DNA from: an uncultured Flavobacteriaceae bacterium
GTDB taxonomy: Bacteria > Bacteroidota > Bacteroidia > Flavobacteriales > Flavobacteriaceae
Assembly: GCA_937923515.1 (NCBI GenBank)
Contig: CALDUF010000090.1
Span: 1-39,438, forward strand
Direction: 5' to 3'
Length of the DNA: 39,438 nt
A program made the position numbers and the translations under genes. Shown piece after piece: positions 15,380 to 23,257 of the stretch. Positions within the stretch are counted from its first letter, which is position 1. Each line of letters starts with the position of its first letter. Below the pieces are notes generated by a model. That model had not been told where the DNA came from, did not search any database, and saw only the letters and a list, made by a program, of their open reading frames with translations.

Positions 15380-16045
15380 TTAAGTTGGTTGTTGCGCATA
15401 CAAATTACGAAACACCCAAAACCCTATACCTAAAAAAGCTCCAAAAATTAACGTAAACAACCAAGCCTCTTGGTTATAAAATGGTTGCGTTACAATATCA
15501 CAAATACCTTCGAATACATATTTTGGATTACTTAATACTTCCCAAGAATTGTAACGTAAAAACCGCCCAAGGTACACGCCAAAACCATTTAAAAAAAACA
15601 AGCTAAAAATTAAATATTTAATTTTAAAGGTACTTAAGTACTGCTTTAGGATGTGTTTCATATCCAAAACCGATAAGAAGAATAGTAATAAACCACTACT
15701 AGCAAAAGATAGTACTACTAAAACATCTAGCCATAAAAGTGAGGTGTTACCCATTTTTAAATGCAACAAATCTGTAATAATGTAAGGTGCATTGGGTAAA
15801 AAAAGCAGCCAAATCCCAAAACAAAGTACTAACCACCACACATTTGGTTTGGAGAAACTTAGCAAATAGGTGGTTATGGCAAAGGGAATGGCTGCTAGAA
15901 ATAAATTCCATACTAAAAACAAGTAGAAAAACGAGTGTGTTAAATGCATTCTAATCATTAATAAAATAATGCTAAATAGCATAGAAACGCTTACTAATAC
16001 AAACGTTTTGAATTGGGACAAAAAGAGGTGTTTTATGGTGTCCAT
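15380..16045 (-). CDS. DUF1361 integral membrane protein
   Basis: This 221-residue protein has about six or seven hydrophobic segments. The family signature is visible in the middle: WLLFLPNAPYIITDLLHL (near residue 80), followed by the WLDVLVV and LGRFLRYNSWE segments. DUF1361 proteins are inner-membrane proteins of unknown function. It is the last gene of a five-gene minus-strand run headed by the ferritin-like gene, starting 9 bp after the DUF2809 stop codon. Confidence 0.9.
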   Translation of the reverse strand: MDTIKHLFLSQFKTFVLVSVSMLFSIILLMIRMHLTHSFFYLFLVWNLFLAAIPFAITTYLLSFSKPNVWWLVLCFGIWLLFLPNAPYIITDLLHLKMGNTSLLWLDVLVVLSFASSGLLLFFLSVLDMKHILKQYLSTFKIKYLIFSLFFLNGFGVYLGRFLRYNSWEVLSNPKYVFEGICDIVTQPFYNQEAWLFTLIFGAFLGIGFWVFRNLYAQQPT

Positions 16046-16054
16046 AGTTTTATT

Positions 16055-16450
16055 TTAGTAAGACCTGTCAGGTTTTAAAAACCTAACAGGTCTGGTTTCT
16101 ATAATTAAAGTAGTTATAATACCAAGGGTGTAGGCCACCAAATCTGAACCATGAAATGTGCAACCTAAAATTAATTTTGCGATATAATTGTCTTGTAAAT
16201 TAAATAGCGTTAAGTAGTTGGTAAGCTGCAAGAATTCTAAACTAAAAGCGAATGCTAAAACCAATACAGCAATTTTAAAATGATAGCCTTCAATAAAAAT
16301 TTTGAAAAAGCTGTAGATTAAAATTACTACCAGAAAATCACCAACGGTGTGCCTTATAAAACCGGTTTTTAAAAATAAAGCTATAAGTGTTTCTATGGTA
16401 ACTAAAAACAGTGTTAGTATGGCGTATGTTGAGTTGAGTTTAAGTTTCAT
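16055..16450 (-). CDS. DUF2809 integral membrane protein
   Basis: This 131-residue protein has four hydrophobic segments, with the DUF2809 hallmarks GFIRHTVGDFLVVILIY (about residues 30-47) and a later LAYTLG-like segment (DLVAYTLGI). Its function is unknown. Its start overlaps the stop of the preceding gene by 4 bp (ATGA), implying translational coupling. The last dozen codons (ETRPVRFLKPDRSY) are encoded by a dispersed palindrome, so the native C-terminus may have been replaced. Confidence 0.85.
   Translation of the reverse strand: MKLKLNSTYAILTLFLVTIETLIALFLKTGFIRHTVGDFLVVILIYSFFKIFIEGYHFKIAVLVLAFAFSLEFLQLTNYLTLFNLQDNYIAKLILGCTFHGSDLVAYTLGIITTLIIETRPVRFLKPDRSY
16061..16093. repeat. 33-bp palindrome overlapping a gene end
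   Basis: AGACCTGTCAGGTTTT and AAAACCTAACAGGTCT form an inverted repeat of about 16 bp per arm with a single mismatch (C against A). It lies inside the last codons of the DUF2809 gene and contains no T run of terminator type outside the stem. The form AGACCTGT(C/T)AGGTTTT looks like a dispersed repeat. Confidence 0.7.
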
Positions 16451-16737
16451 ATAAATTCAATTAGTATATAGAAGTACATTATTGTAATTGGAATATTTAG
16501 TAACACGATACCAATGGTTTTTACAATTTCGGTTTTATTAGTGTTACCCATAAACATTGTAAAAACAAGTGCTATACATGTTATGGTGTTTACTATAAAC
16601 GCTATAGTTATAAATAGTATTCCTGGATATACTAGTACACGTGATGTAGCATTGTATAGTTGTAAGGCAAATAGTATTGTGCCAATTGTAAAGCTTATAA
16701 TGGCAATGGCTTTACTTGTTATTATTAAATTTTTCAT
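16447..16737 (-). CDS. Small integral membrane protein
   Basis: I do not recognise this 96-residue protein. It has three or four hydrophobic helices covering nearly the whole length, with short charged loops (GNTNKTEIVK). I chose the ATG at 16737 because a GGAGG sits six bases upstream, unusually clear for this genome; a TTG seven codons earlier is the alternative. It lies between creD and the DUF2809 gene, overlapping the latter by 4 bp, so it is part of the same operon and probably works at the inner membrane with them. Confidence 0.75.
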   Translation of the reverse strand: MKNLIITSKAIAIISFTIGTILFALQLYNATSRVLVYPGILFITIAFIVNTITCIALVFTMFMGNTNKTEIVKTIGIVLLNIPITIMYFYILIEFI

Positions 16738-16770
16738 AGGTGTCCTCCAACAAAACAATCAATAATGCAA

Positions 16771-18141
16771 TTAACCGTTGTGCCAATCTATTTTTCGAGA
16801 TACAAACATAACGGTAGCGAGTATGAGGAATAAACCAATACTGCCCACAAGTAGCGCATAATTTTCTAGTTGAATAATTACATAGATAAAGGCGTATAAG
16901 GCGCTTAATGATGCCCCGATAAACAAAGGAAACTTAAATGTTTTTAATATTGATTTTGAGTATAATGTAATGAGAATAATTACTGATATTCCTGCTGTGA
17001 TGTAGGCTCTTAAAAAGTTGCTATGCTCTGATATAGATACTAATAAGGTGTAAAACATAGTAAGTGCTAGCCCAATCATTAAATATTGAAAAGGATGTAT
17101 ATTTATTTTACTTAAGGTTTGAATAAGGAAGAATATCAAAAAGGTTAAGCCGATAACGAGGAAACCATATTTTGCTGAACGTTCACTTTTTTGATACTCG
17201 TCTACCATAACCATAAAAGTTGTGCCAAATGCAAATTGATTTAAATTAGGAATACTTTTAAGATGTTGTTGAGAAAATGCACGATTAATGTGCAATACCT
17301 TCCAATCGGCTTTAAAACCATCTTTAGAAATATGTTTGGTTTCATCATTGGGTAAATAATTACCCATAAAACTTGGGTCTGCCCAATTAGAAGTCATGTG
17401 CATTGTGGTTGTTTTACCAATAGGAATAAGTTCTACTTTACGGCTACCGTTAAAGGTTATTGAAAAGTTGAAATTTGTATTTTTTGATTTGAATGTCTCG
17501 GTGTTTTGAATGAAATTAGATTCTAAAATATCGAGATTGTTAGTGCTGTTTTTGTTAAAATTAGTTTCAAAATTATAGGCTTTGTCCTGTAGCTTTATTT
17601 GAATTTCGCTTTTAATCCCTTTTAAATTAGAGGTTTTAATTATCACGGTAGCTTTATCCCAAACGATATCTTCGTGTTTAACACCTTTAGCAGTTAAATT
17701 AATAGGGATGTAGTGTCCAGCAAAATCCATTTGCGTTGTAAAAACAGCCGATTCAAAATTACCACGTTTAAGAGTTTTTGAGTTTACATCTACTTGAGCC
17801 TTTAGTTGCTCAGGGAAAATGTAAGCATATTTAATGTGGGTTTGGGTTTCTTTAAAGTAGGTTTTTGTTTTTTCGTTATAGGTTTTTGTTTCCGTATAGG
17901 TTTTATAGGGCAGTTTTAATATAGGCCCATAAACCAAAACATTTTTGCCCCATTTCTGGTTAATTTCGTTAACCACATCTTGTTGCCTAAAAGCACGCTC
18001 GTTTATTAAGCTACTTATAAACGATAGTGGAATTAATAATATAATAACTAAAAAACCAACCATAAGCATTCGTGCTGTAATTGATGTCTTAAGCCAATGT
18101 GCAAATTTGTTGAACTGTGGTGTGTGTTGCTGTGTATCCAT
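16771..18141 (-). CDS. creD: CreD-family inner membrane protein
   Basis: This 456-residue protein has the CreD layout: a cytoplasmic N-terminus, one transmembrane helix (about residues 25-48) running into the conserved INERAFRQQDVVNEI segment, a large periplasmic domain of about 270 residues, and a bundle of five or six helices at the C-terminus from about residue 325. CreD is linked to envelope integrity and to beta-lactam or colicin responses in Proteobacteria; its biochemical role is not known. It follows the ferritin-like gene by 21 bp and shares the ACTTTG-type operator. Confidence 0.93.
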   Translation of the reverse strand: MDTQQHTPQFNKFAHWLKTSITARMLMVGFLVIILLIPLSFISSLINERAFRQQDVVNEINQKWGKNVLVYGPILKLPYKTYTETKTYNEKTKTYFKETQTHIKYAYIFPEQLKAQVDVNSKTLKRGNFESAVFTTQMDFAGHYIPINLTAKGVKHEDIVWDKATVIIKTSNLKGIKSEIQIKLQDKAYNFETNFNKNSTNNLDILESNFIQNTETFKSKNTNFNFSITFNGSRKVELIPIGKTTTMHMTSNWADPSFMGNYLPNDETKHISKDGFKADWKVLHINRAFSQQHLKSIPNLNQFAFGTTFMVMVDEYQKSERSAKYGFLVIGLTFLIFFLIQTLSKINIHPFQYLMIGLALTMFYTLLVSISEHSNFLRAYITAGISVIILITLYSKSILKTFKFPLFIGASLSALYAFIYVIIQLENYALLVGSIGLFLILATVMFVSRKIDWHNG

Positions 18142-18162
18142 GTGTGTAGTTTATAGGTAAAT

Positions 18163-18930
18163 TTATAGTTGTATTAAATGAGTTGTAGTGTCTAGGTTTA
18201 AGTTCTTTTCTTTTTTTATAATGTTTTCAGACCTTAAATATTCGTTATATACAGCATGGTAAAATTGATAAAATGAAAAGCCGCCGCTACGAAGTACAGA
18301 TTTATGATATACCCAAACTACCACGGTTGTTCCTGTCATTAAAATTCTATGAAACAATCTGATGTATATTTTACCAAGCCACGATTTGTTGTTGTAGAAC
18401 TGCTGTAGCGTAAACGATTGAAAATTAATATGCATAAACTCATCTAGCAGAATTTGATTGCATATACGCTTTAAAGTGTTTGAAGTAGTACATTCTCTTA
18501 AAGCGATGTAGTATACTGCGGCTATTATTTCGGCAGTTATAAGTACAATAATAGAGTTTTCAAGTGATGTTAGTTTTCTTAAACCCCTAAAAACATTATC
18601 TATCCAATGGGCTTTAATTTTTTCTATCCCTTGTGTTTTCATAAACTTACCAAGAACTAGAGCATGTTTTTGTTCTTCTTTGATAAATAATTTTATTGTT
18701 TCTAGGTATGTTGCATCGCCATATTTTTTAGCAAATTGAATGAGGTGTTTGCCTTCTGAATTTTCCCCTTTTTGAAATTGTTGTATGGAGCTTTTAATAA
18801 TACTGGTTTCCTTTAAGGTTAATTTTTCTTGTAGTTTCCAGTTGATGTGATCAAATTGATTTTTATTACCCTCAAAGTGATTTCGCCAGTAGTGGAATTT
18901 ACTTTTCATTTTGTGAGATGCTTGTTTCAT
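18163..18930 (-). CDS. Ferritin-like diiron protein
   Basis: This 255-residue helical protein has the spacing of a ferritin-like diiron four-helix bundle. Candidate ligands are Glu59, Glu86 and His89 (EEQKH), Glu134 (TAEIIAA), Glu164 and His167 (DEFMH): two ExxH motifs and two single glutamates. These families act as oxidases, hydroxylases or iron-handling proteins; the substrate is unknown. Hydrophobic stretches around residues 125-143 may make it membrane-associated. It heads the creD operon and has a palindromic operator 16 bp upstream of its start. A second ATG at codon 8 is possible. Confidence 0.8.
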   Translation of the reverse strand: MKQASHKMKSKFHYWRNHFEGNKNQFDHINWKLQEKLTLKETSIIKSSIQQFQKGENSEGKHLIQFAKKYGDATYLETIKLFIKEEQKHALVLGKFMKTQGIEKIKAHWIDNVFRGLRKLTSLENSIIVLITAEIIAAVYYIALRECTTSNTLKRICNQILLDEFMHINFQSFTLQQFYNNKSWLGKIYIRLFHRILMTGTTVVVWVYHKSVLRSGGFSFYQFYHAVYNEYLRSENIIKKEKNLNLDTTTHLIQL

Positions 18931-18946
18931 AATTATAGTTTTAAAG

Positions 18947-18965
18947 TACTTTGTAATTCAAAGTA
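18947..18965 (-). promoter_or_regulatory. ACTTTG-N5-CAAAGT operator, ferritin-like/creD operon
   Basis: TACTTTGTAATTCAAAGTA is an almost perfect inverted repeat directly upstream of the ferritin-like gene. It matches the site at 20016-20034 in 15 of 19 or more positions, including both arms. Its ACTTTG arm resembles the end of a -7 box, so repression by occlusion is likely. The probable binding protein is the regulator at 19037-19330. Confidence 0.7.
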
Positions 18966-19036
18966 AAAAGATAAAAAAATTTTGTTTCTATTTTACACCC
19001 CAACTAGCGTTTAGCTTGTTACAGTGAGGTGAGAGT

Positions 19037-19330
19037 TTATTGTTTGCTAATTAATTTTTCTAAAGCGTTAATATGTTTTTTAAATTCAGCGCGACCAAGT
19101 TTTGTGGTAGCGTAGCGGGTGTTTGGTTTTCGGCCTATAAATTGTTTTTCTACAGTTATATATTCAGCTTTTTCTAAGGCTTTGGTGTGGCTTGCCAAAT
19201 TACCGTCGGTGGCACCCAAAAGCTCTTTTAGCATATTAAAATCTGCGTACTCGTTTACCATTAGAATAGACATGATGCCCAGTCTAATACGATGATCGAA
19301 TGCTTTATTTATATTGTTTATGATACTCAT
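19037..19330 (-). CDS. Winged-helix transcriptional regulator (HTH_34-like)
   Basis: This 97-residue protein is nearly all DNA-binding domain: DHRIRLGIMSILMVNEYADFNMLKELLGATDGNLASHTKALEKAEYITVEK is a MarR/PadR-like winged helix, and the wing continues GRKPNTRYATT. No ligand domain is present, so it may sense through its membrane partner or through protein level. It lies 66 bp after a gene for a six-helix membrane protein and is probably co-transcribed with it. The repeated ACTTTG-N5-CAAAGT sites before that gene and before the ferritin-like/creD operon are the likely targets (inference). Confidence 0.88.
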   Translation of the reverse strand: MSIINNINKAFDHRIRLGIMSILMVNEYADFNMLKELLGATDGNLASHTKALEKAEYITVEKQFIGRKPNTRYATTKLGRAEFKKHINALEKLISKQ

Positions 19331-19335
19331 ATCAT

Positions 19336-19353
19336 TTCCTGCGAAGGCAGGAA
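19336..19353. repeat. Short palindrome (GCGGAA family), third copy
   Basis: TTCCTGC-GAAG-GCAGGAA is the same hairpin type as at 1570 and 1912, with the same GAAG loop. Its stem is TTCCTGC/GCAGGAA where the copy at 1912 has TTTCCGC/GCGGAAA, so both arms changed together. It lies in the 66-bp gap between the membrane-protein and regulator genes. No GIY-YIG gene is next to it. Confidence 0.65.
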
Positions 19354-19396
19354 TCTTTTTTATACAAAGTTACTGATTACTGCGACAGATCACTGC

Positions 19397-20008
19397 TTAC
19401 TTTTTAACATCATACTTAAAATGCATCCATGCGCCGTATACAATATGCATAAATCCGAAACCTAATACCCAAAGCCAAAAGCCGAAACCTGGTTTCCAAG
19501 CACCAAGTAAACCTAATACAATTTGTATATAGCCTAAATATTGAATATCGCCAATACTATATTTTGAGGCATTTACTAAAGCCAATCCGTAAAAAATTAA
19601 CATTAGTCCTCCAGATTGCCCATATTTACCTTGACTTAAAATGATTAGTATGTAAAGACCGCCAACTACTAGCGGAATTAAAAAATTTAAAACCAAACGT
19701 CTAGATGTAGCATCCCATATTTTTGCTTTGTGTCTTTTTGCTTTTTTTGTGGTTAATAAAATGCCAGTAATAATGCTTAAGGTTGCTACTATTGCTAAAA
19801 TAAGTAGGCACGTTTGGTACACCCAACCATCTAACATTAAAACGCCGTTACTATAAGTCATTACCAACCAATACACTAAAGCTGCACCAATTAAAGCATA
19901 AATCCCCGCTAAAATTCCAGACAACCCGCTTAATGATATAAAGCGAGAGGATTTATGCATCATATTTTTAATCTCGCTAATGTCTTTTAGATAATCTTTT
20001 GATTCCAT
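19397..20008 (-). CDS. Six-helix membrane protein, partner of HTH_34 regulator
   Basis: I do not recognise a named family for this 203-residue protein. It has a short charged N-terminus (KDISEIKNMMHKSSRF) and about six transmembrane segments, with small conserved-looking loops (GKYGQSGGLM, KYSIGDIQYLG). I chose the ATG at 20008, because the 27 upstream in-frame codons run through the operator. It is the first gene of a two-gene unit with the regulator. Genes of this kind paired with an HTH_34 regulator suggest a role as sensor or anti-regulator, but that is speculation. Confidence 0.78.
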   Translation of the reverse strand: MESKDYLKDISEIKNMMHKSSRFISLSGLSGILAGIYALIGAALVYWLVMTYSNGVLMLDGWVYQTCLLILAIVATLSIITGILLTTKKAKRHKAKIWDATSRRLVLNFLIPLVVGGLYILIILSQGKYGQSGGLMLIFYGLALVNASKYSIGDIQYLGYIQIVLGLLGAWKPGFGFWLWVLGFGFMHIVYGAWMHFKYDVKK

Positions 20009-20015
20009 ATAAAAG

Positions 20016-20034
20016 TACTTTGAAATACAAAGTA
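20016..20034 (-). promoter_or_regulatory. ACTTTG-N5-CAAAGT operator, membrane-protein/regulator unit
   Basis: TACTTTGAAATACAAAGTA lies 7 bp before the chosen start codon of the membrane-protein gene. Its arms are identical to the site at 18947-18965, and only central bases differ. This would place the regulator under its own control. Confidence 0.7.
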
Positions 20035-20098
20035 AATAAAAATTTTTCAATTGAGCTGAATAAAATTTTATTAATTTTATAAAAATCAAAATAAGTCA

Positions 20099-20467
20099 AT
20101 GCATCCAGCAGAAGCATATATCTTAAATCAACCAGAACCTTATCGTTCTATTTTAATGCATATTCAAGTACTAATTGCGCATACGGTTCCTGATGCAGTA
20201 TTAAAATATAAATGGCGAATACCGTGTTACTACATTGGAGAAACACCAATGTGTTATTTAAACGCTAACCATAAAAAACAGTTTGTAGATGTTGGGTTTT
20301 GGCATTCTGCTTACCTCGATAAATTTGAAAAATATCTTGTTAGCGAAAATCGTAAAGTGGTAAAGTCGTTACGTTACACCTCAGTAGAAGATATTGATGA
20401 CGATGTATGTATTGCTATTTTAGAAGAAGCTAAAAAGCAAAAAGGTAAATCGTTTTATAACAAGTAG
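20099..20467 (+). CDS. DUF1801 (YdhG-like) protein
   Basis: This 122-residue cytoplasmic protein matches the DUF1801/YdhG-like fold: PEPYRSILMHIQVLIAHTVPDAVLKYKWRIPCYY at the N-terminus, then MCYLNANHKKQFVDVGFWHSAYL. The family has no firmly established reaction. It is transcribed alone and away from the membrane-protein/regulator unit, so the region at 20009-20098 is a divergent promoter region that includes one operator. Its stop codon is 8 bp from the convergent CDGSH gene. Confidence 0.85.
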   Translation: MHPAEAYILNQPEPYRSILMHIQVLIAHTVPDAVLKYKWRIPCYYIGETPMCYLNANHKKQFVDVGFWHSAYLDKFEKYLVSENRKVVKSLRYTSVEDIDDDVCIAILEEAKKQKGKSFYNK

Positions 20468-20475
20468 CTAAAATT

Positions 20476-20712
20476 TTAATTGTGCGAGCCATCGCAATAA
20501 GGCGGGTTTTTGGTTTGTTTACAGGTACACAACCAAGCAGCTTTGTCTTCATCAACATTAAATACCATAGAAGGTGTTGCTTTTGCGGCTCTGTGCGATC
20601 CATTACAAAATGGTTGATCGTCGCTATGCCCGCAAGTGCACCATGCGTAATTTTTGTTAGCCTCTAATTCGCATTGTATTGGCGCGTCTCCGCCTCTTTT
20701 ATTGTTTTCCAT
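20476..20712 (-). CDS. Double CDGSH iron-sulfur protein
   Basis: This 78-residue protein carries two CDGSH-type motifs, CTCGHSDDQPFCNGSH (with Asn replacing Asp) and CTCKQTKNPPYCDGSH. Each motif supplies three Cys and one His to bind a labile [2Fe-2S] cluster. Such small proteins are thought to take part in redox sensing or cluster transfer. There is no export signal. It is a single gene, convergent with the DUF1801 gene. Confidence 0.93.
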   Translation of the reverse strand: MENNKRGGDAPIQCELEANKNYAWCTCGHSDDQPFCNGSHRAAKATPSMVFNVDEDKAAWLCTCKQTKNPPYCDGSHN

Positions 20713-20820
20713 TGTAACCTGTTGCTTAAATACATTTCTAAAATACCAATAATTGCATAGTATTTATACATTTATAGCACAAACTAGTGTATTTAATAAC
20801 CATTCTAAATTATTTTGGAA

Positions 20821-21720
20821 TTATATAGCCGATTGAAATGTATGCAACATGTCTTTTAAAATGGCTTTGGTATCGCCCTCTGCAAGACTCTCAAAAGATA
20901 CATAGCCTCTGTAGTTTTGGTTTTTAATAATTGTTGCTATACGGGTAATGTCGGCAGGTACTTTGGTGCTGTCTTTTGTTTTTACATGCTCTTTTACAAA
21001 ATAATAGTTGGCGTAAGGTGCAAGTTGTTCAATTTCGGCATAAGGATTATCTGAGGGTAAACTACCACAGTCTAATATTAACCCAAACCAATCAGAATTT
21101 ACACGTTTTAATATATCAATAACCTCGTTGCTGGTAAATAAAAATTCATCATGGTTTTGCAAACCAACAATAACGCCATTTTCGGCACCGTACTGTGCGC
21201 AAGTTTTATACTCATTAACAAGCCACTCTTTTATGGTGTCTTTAGAGATGTCTTTATTTTTATATTTACCTGTAAACACACGCATAATAGGAGCGCCAAG
21301 TTTAGAGGACACTTCTAGCCAATCTTTAATAAGCGCTTTGTCTGTATTTCTTTGGGCTACATTTTGGGTTACAAAATTATTTCTAACACCTGTCCATGCA
21401 ATGTCTAGCCCCAGTTCTAAGGCTTTTCGTTTTAGTGCGAAAAGCGTTTTATTATCTGGTTTTTGTGGATAAGAGGCGAAGTAATACCCTGTTAGGTCTA
21501 CAGCATCTAAACCAATATCTGCAGCAAATTCCATCATGTCAAAAAATGTCATTTCGCCACTTCTAAGCATGGTGTTAAATGAGTATGCATTTACACTATA
21601 TTGCACCCTACTTTTTGTAATAGGCTGTTGTGGATTGGTGAAAGCCATGAGTTTGCCAGTACCTAAAACAAGAGGTGCTAACGCTATGTTTTGTAGAAAG
21701 CTTCGCCTTGATTTTTTCAT
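20821..21720 (-). CDS. Tat-exported sugar isomerase/epimerase-like TIM-barrel protein
   Basis: This 299-residue protein begins with a twin-arginine signal (SRRSFLQNIALAPLVLG), so it is probably exported folded. The remainder is a xylose-isomerase-like TIM barrel: FAADIGLDAVDLTGYYF, GVIVGLQNHDEFL, WFGLILDCGSLP and GYVSFESLAEGD, with acidic and His residues at the positions that usually bind a metal. Its sugar substrate is not evident. It lies 22 bp after kdsA on the same strand and may be co-transcribed with it, though a functional link is not obvious. Confidence 0.87.
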   Translation of the reverse strand: MKKSRRSFLQNIALAPLVLGTGKLMAFTNPQQPITKSRVQYSVNAYSFNTMLRSGEMTFFDMMEFAADIGLDAVDLTGYYFASYPQKPDNKTLFALKRKALELGLDIAWTGVRNNFVTQNVAQRNTDKALIKDWLEVSSKLGAPIMRVFTGKYKNKDISKDTIKEWLVNEYKTCAQYGAENGVIVGLQNHDEFLFTSNEVIDILKRVNSDWFGLILDCGSLPSDNPYAEIEQLAPYANYYFVKEHVKTKDSTKVPADITRIATIIKNQNYRGYVSFESLAEGDTKAILKDMLHTFQSAI

Positions 21721-21742
21721 AATTGGAACACTTTAAAGTTGG

Positions 21743-22561
21743 TTACAAACTAGTAATTGTTTTTCTAATAGCAACCAAACGTGTTAATAACCCTTCTAGA
21801 TTATCTAAATGCAACATGTTTGCGCCGTCGCTTTTGGCGTTTGCAGGATTAAAATGTGTTTCTATAAATAAGCCATCAACATGGTTTACAATGCCTGCTC
21901 TTGCAATGGTTTCTATCATATCTGGGCGCCCACCAGTAACACCAGCAGATTGGTTAGGTTGTTGTAAGGAGTGTGTAACGTCTAAAACGGTTGGTGCAAA
22001 CTGGCGCATGGTTGGAATGCCACGAAAATCTACAACCATATCTTGGTAGCCAAACATGGTGCCTCTATCGGTTATCCACGCTTTATCGCTTCCTGCATCT
22101 TTTACTTTTTGTACGGCGTGTTTCATGGCTTCGGGACTCATAAATTGCCCTTTTTTTAAATTTACCACTTTGCCTGTTTTGGCAGCGGCAACTACCAAAT
22201 CGGTTTGGCGTACTAAAAATGCTGGTATTTGTAATACATCAACGTATGCTGCGGCCTTTTTAGCATCGGCTACTTCATGAATGTCGGTTACTGTTGGTAC
22301 ATCAAACGTTTGTGAAACTTTTTGTAGAATTTTTAAAGCTTTTTCGTCGCCAATACCAGTAAAACTGTCTATTCTGCTACGGTTGGCTTTTTTAAAACTG
22401 CCTTTAAATATATAGGGTATTTGTAATTTGTTGGTTATTGTAATTACTTTTTCGGCTATGCGTAGTGCCATATCTTCGCCTTCAATAGCGCATGGGCCGC
22501 ATAGTAAAAAGAAATTATTTGAGTTGGTGTGTTTTAACTTAGGAATATCGCTTAGTTGCAT
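21743..22561 (-). CDS. kdsA: 3-deoxy-8-phosphooctulonate synthase
   Basis: This 272-residue cytoplasmic enzyme condenses phosphoenolpyruvate with arabinose-5-phosphate to give Kdo-8-phosphate for lipopolysaccharide core synthesis. Motifs include CGPCAIEGEDMALRIAE, FKGSFKKANRSRIDSF, VLQIPAFLVRQTDLV and DVTHSLQQPN. The cysteine in GPCAIE (Cys24), with the later His (DVTHS), Glu (FIETH) and Asp (KSDGA), corresponds to the ligand set of the metal-dependent class rather than the metal-free Escherichia coli type. It is followed by the Tat-signal TIM-barrel gene. Confidence 0.96.
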   Translation of the reverse strand: MQLSDIPKLKHTNSNNFFLLCGPCAIEGEDMALRIAEKVITITNKLQIPYIFKGSFKKANRSRIDSFTGIGDEKALKILQKVSQTFDVPTVTDIHEVADAKKAAAYVDVLQIPAFLVRQTDLVVAAAKTGKVVNLKKGQFMSPEAMKHAVQKVKDAGSDKAWITDRGTMFGYQDMVVDFRGIPTMRQFAPTVLDVTHSLQQPNQSAGVTGGRPDMIETIARAGIVNHVDGLFIETHFNPANAKSDGANMLHLDNLEGLLTRLVAIRKTITSL

Positions 22562-22648
22562 GTGTTTACATTTAAAGCGTAAAGTTAAGGAAATGATGTG
22601 ATTTGATGGTGCTTAATTTTGGAATTGCACCGTTGCTAGCAGGCACGT

Positions 22649-22743
22649 GCGTTAAGGATTGCAGTGTAAAGCCCACAGCCCGACGCAGGAGGTGCGAGGA
22701 CTTGCAACGGAAAGCCTGACCACGCCTTAGCGTGGTAACGCCC
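22649..22743 (+). repeat. Structured intergenic element, copy C
   Basis: It opens with GCGTTAAGGATTGCAG and closes with GGTAACGCCC. The core is GGAAAGCCTGAC. The first inner stem contains CGCA/TGCG and an outer TTGCA/TGCAA. The second stem is CCACGC-CTTA-GCGTGG. Stems differ in sequence from copies A and B but remain paired. As with copy A, it ends a few bases (7 bp) beyond the stop codon of the adjacent minus-strand gene and lies on the opposite strand. Confidence 0.72.
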
Positions 22744-22750
22744 AAAAATT

Positions 22751-23110
22751 TTAAAGACTTTTGTGTAATGAGTTTCTAATAATCCACAGTGCCATGACTA
22801 AGCTTATGAATATGAAGATGCCACCGTACATAGTAAGTTGTTTTATGGGGTGAGATAGTGGTATGATGTGTAAAACATCTGACAAAAAGGCTAAAATAAG
22901 GTAGGATGATAGGCAAACAAATGTGATGCCTAATGTGAAATTTAGTTTTTTGTTAGGTTTTATAATTTGCCATAAAAACGGGATGCCAAATAACAATATT
23001 GGGTAGGCCACAACACCTTGCGATTGGTTATAGCTTGTAAATAGGCAGGCAGTTACTGCAATAAAATAGAGGTAAGGTGTGTATTTTGAATAATTTGATA
23101 TGGTATTCAT
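22751..23110 (-). CDS. Small four-helix membrane protein
   Basis: I do not recognise this 119-residue protein. It has four hydrophobic segments with short loops (PNKKLN, SHPIKQ), consistent with a small inner-membrane protein of four helices. It is monocistronic, divergent from typA and about 190 bp before kdsA on the same strand, with a structured repeat in that gap. Confidence 0.7.
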   Translation of the reverse strand: MNTISNYSKYTPYLYFIAVTACLFTSYNQSQGVVAYPILLFGIPFLWQIIKPNKKLNFTLGITFVCLSSYLILAFLSDVLHIIPLSHPIKQLTMYGGIFIFISLVMALWIIRNSLHKSL

Positions 23111-23200
23111 GGTTTTAAAACATTTGGGTTTACTAGTAATACGAAAAGAATTGCGAAATAGTTTTTTGATACTGTACTTATAACATTTAATTAACTAATT

Positions 23201-23234
23201 TTTGCATTAAATGTTAAAATATCTAGTACCTTTG
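23201..23234 (+). promoter_or_regulatory. typA promoter
   Basis: TTTG (23201-23204), a 22-bp spacer and TACCTTTG (23227-23234) match the Bacteroidota consensus. Transcription would start near 23240, leaving a leader of under 20 nt. Confidence 0.7.
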
Positions 23235-23257
23235 CACGCTTAAATAAAGGATTCAGT

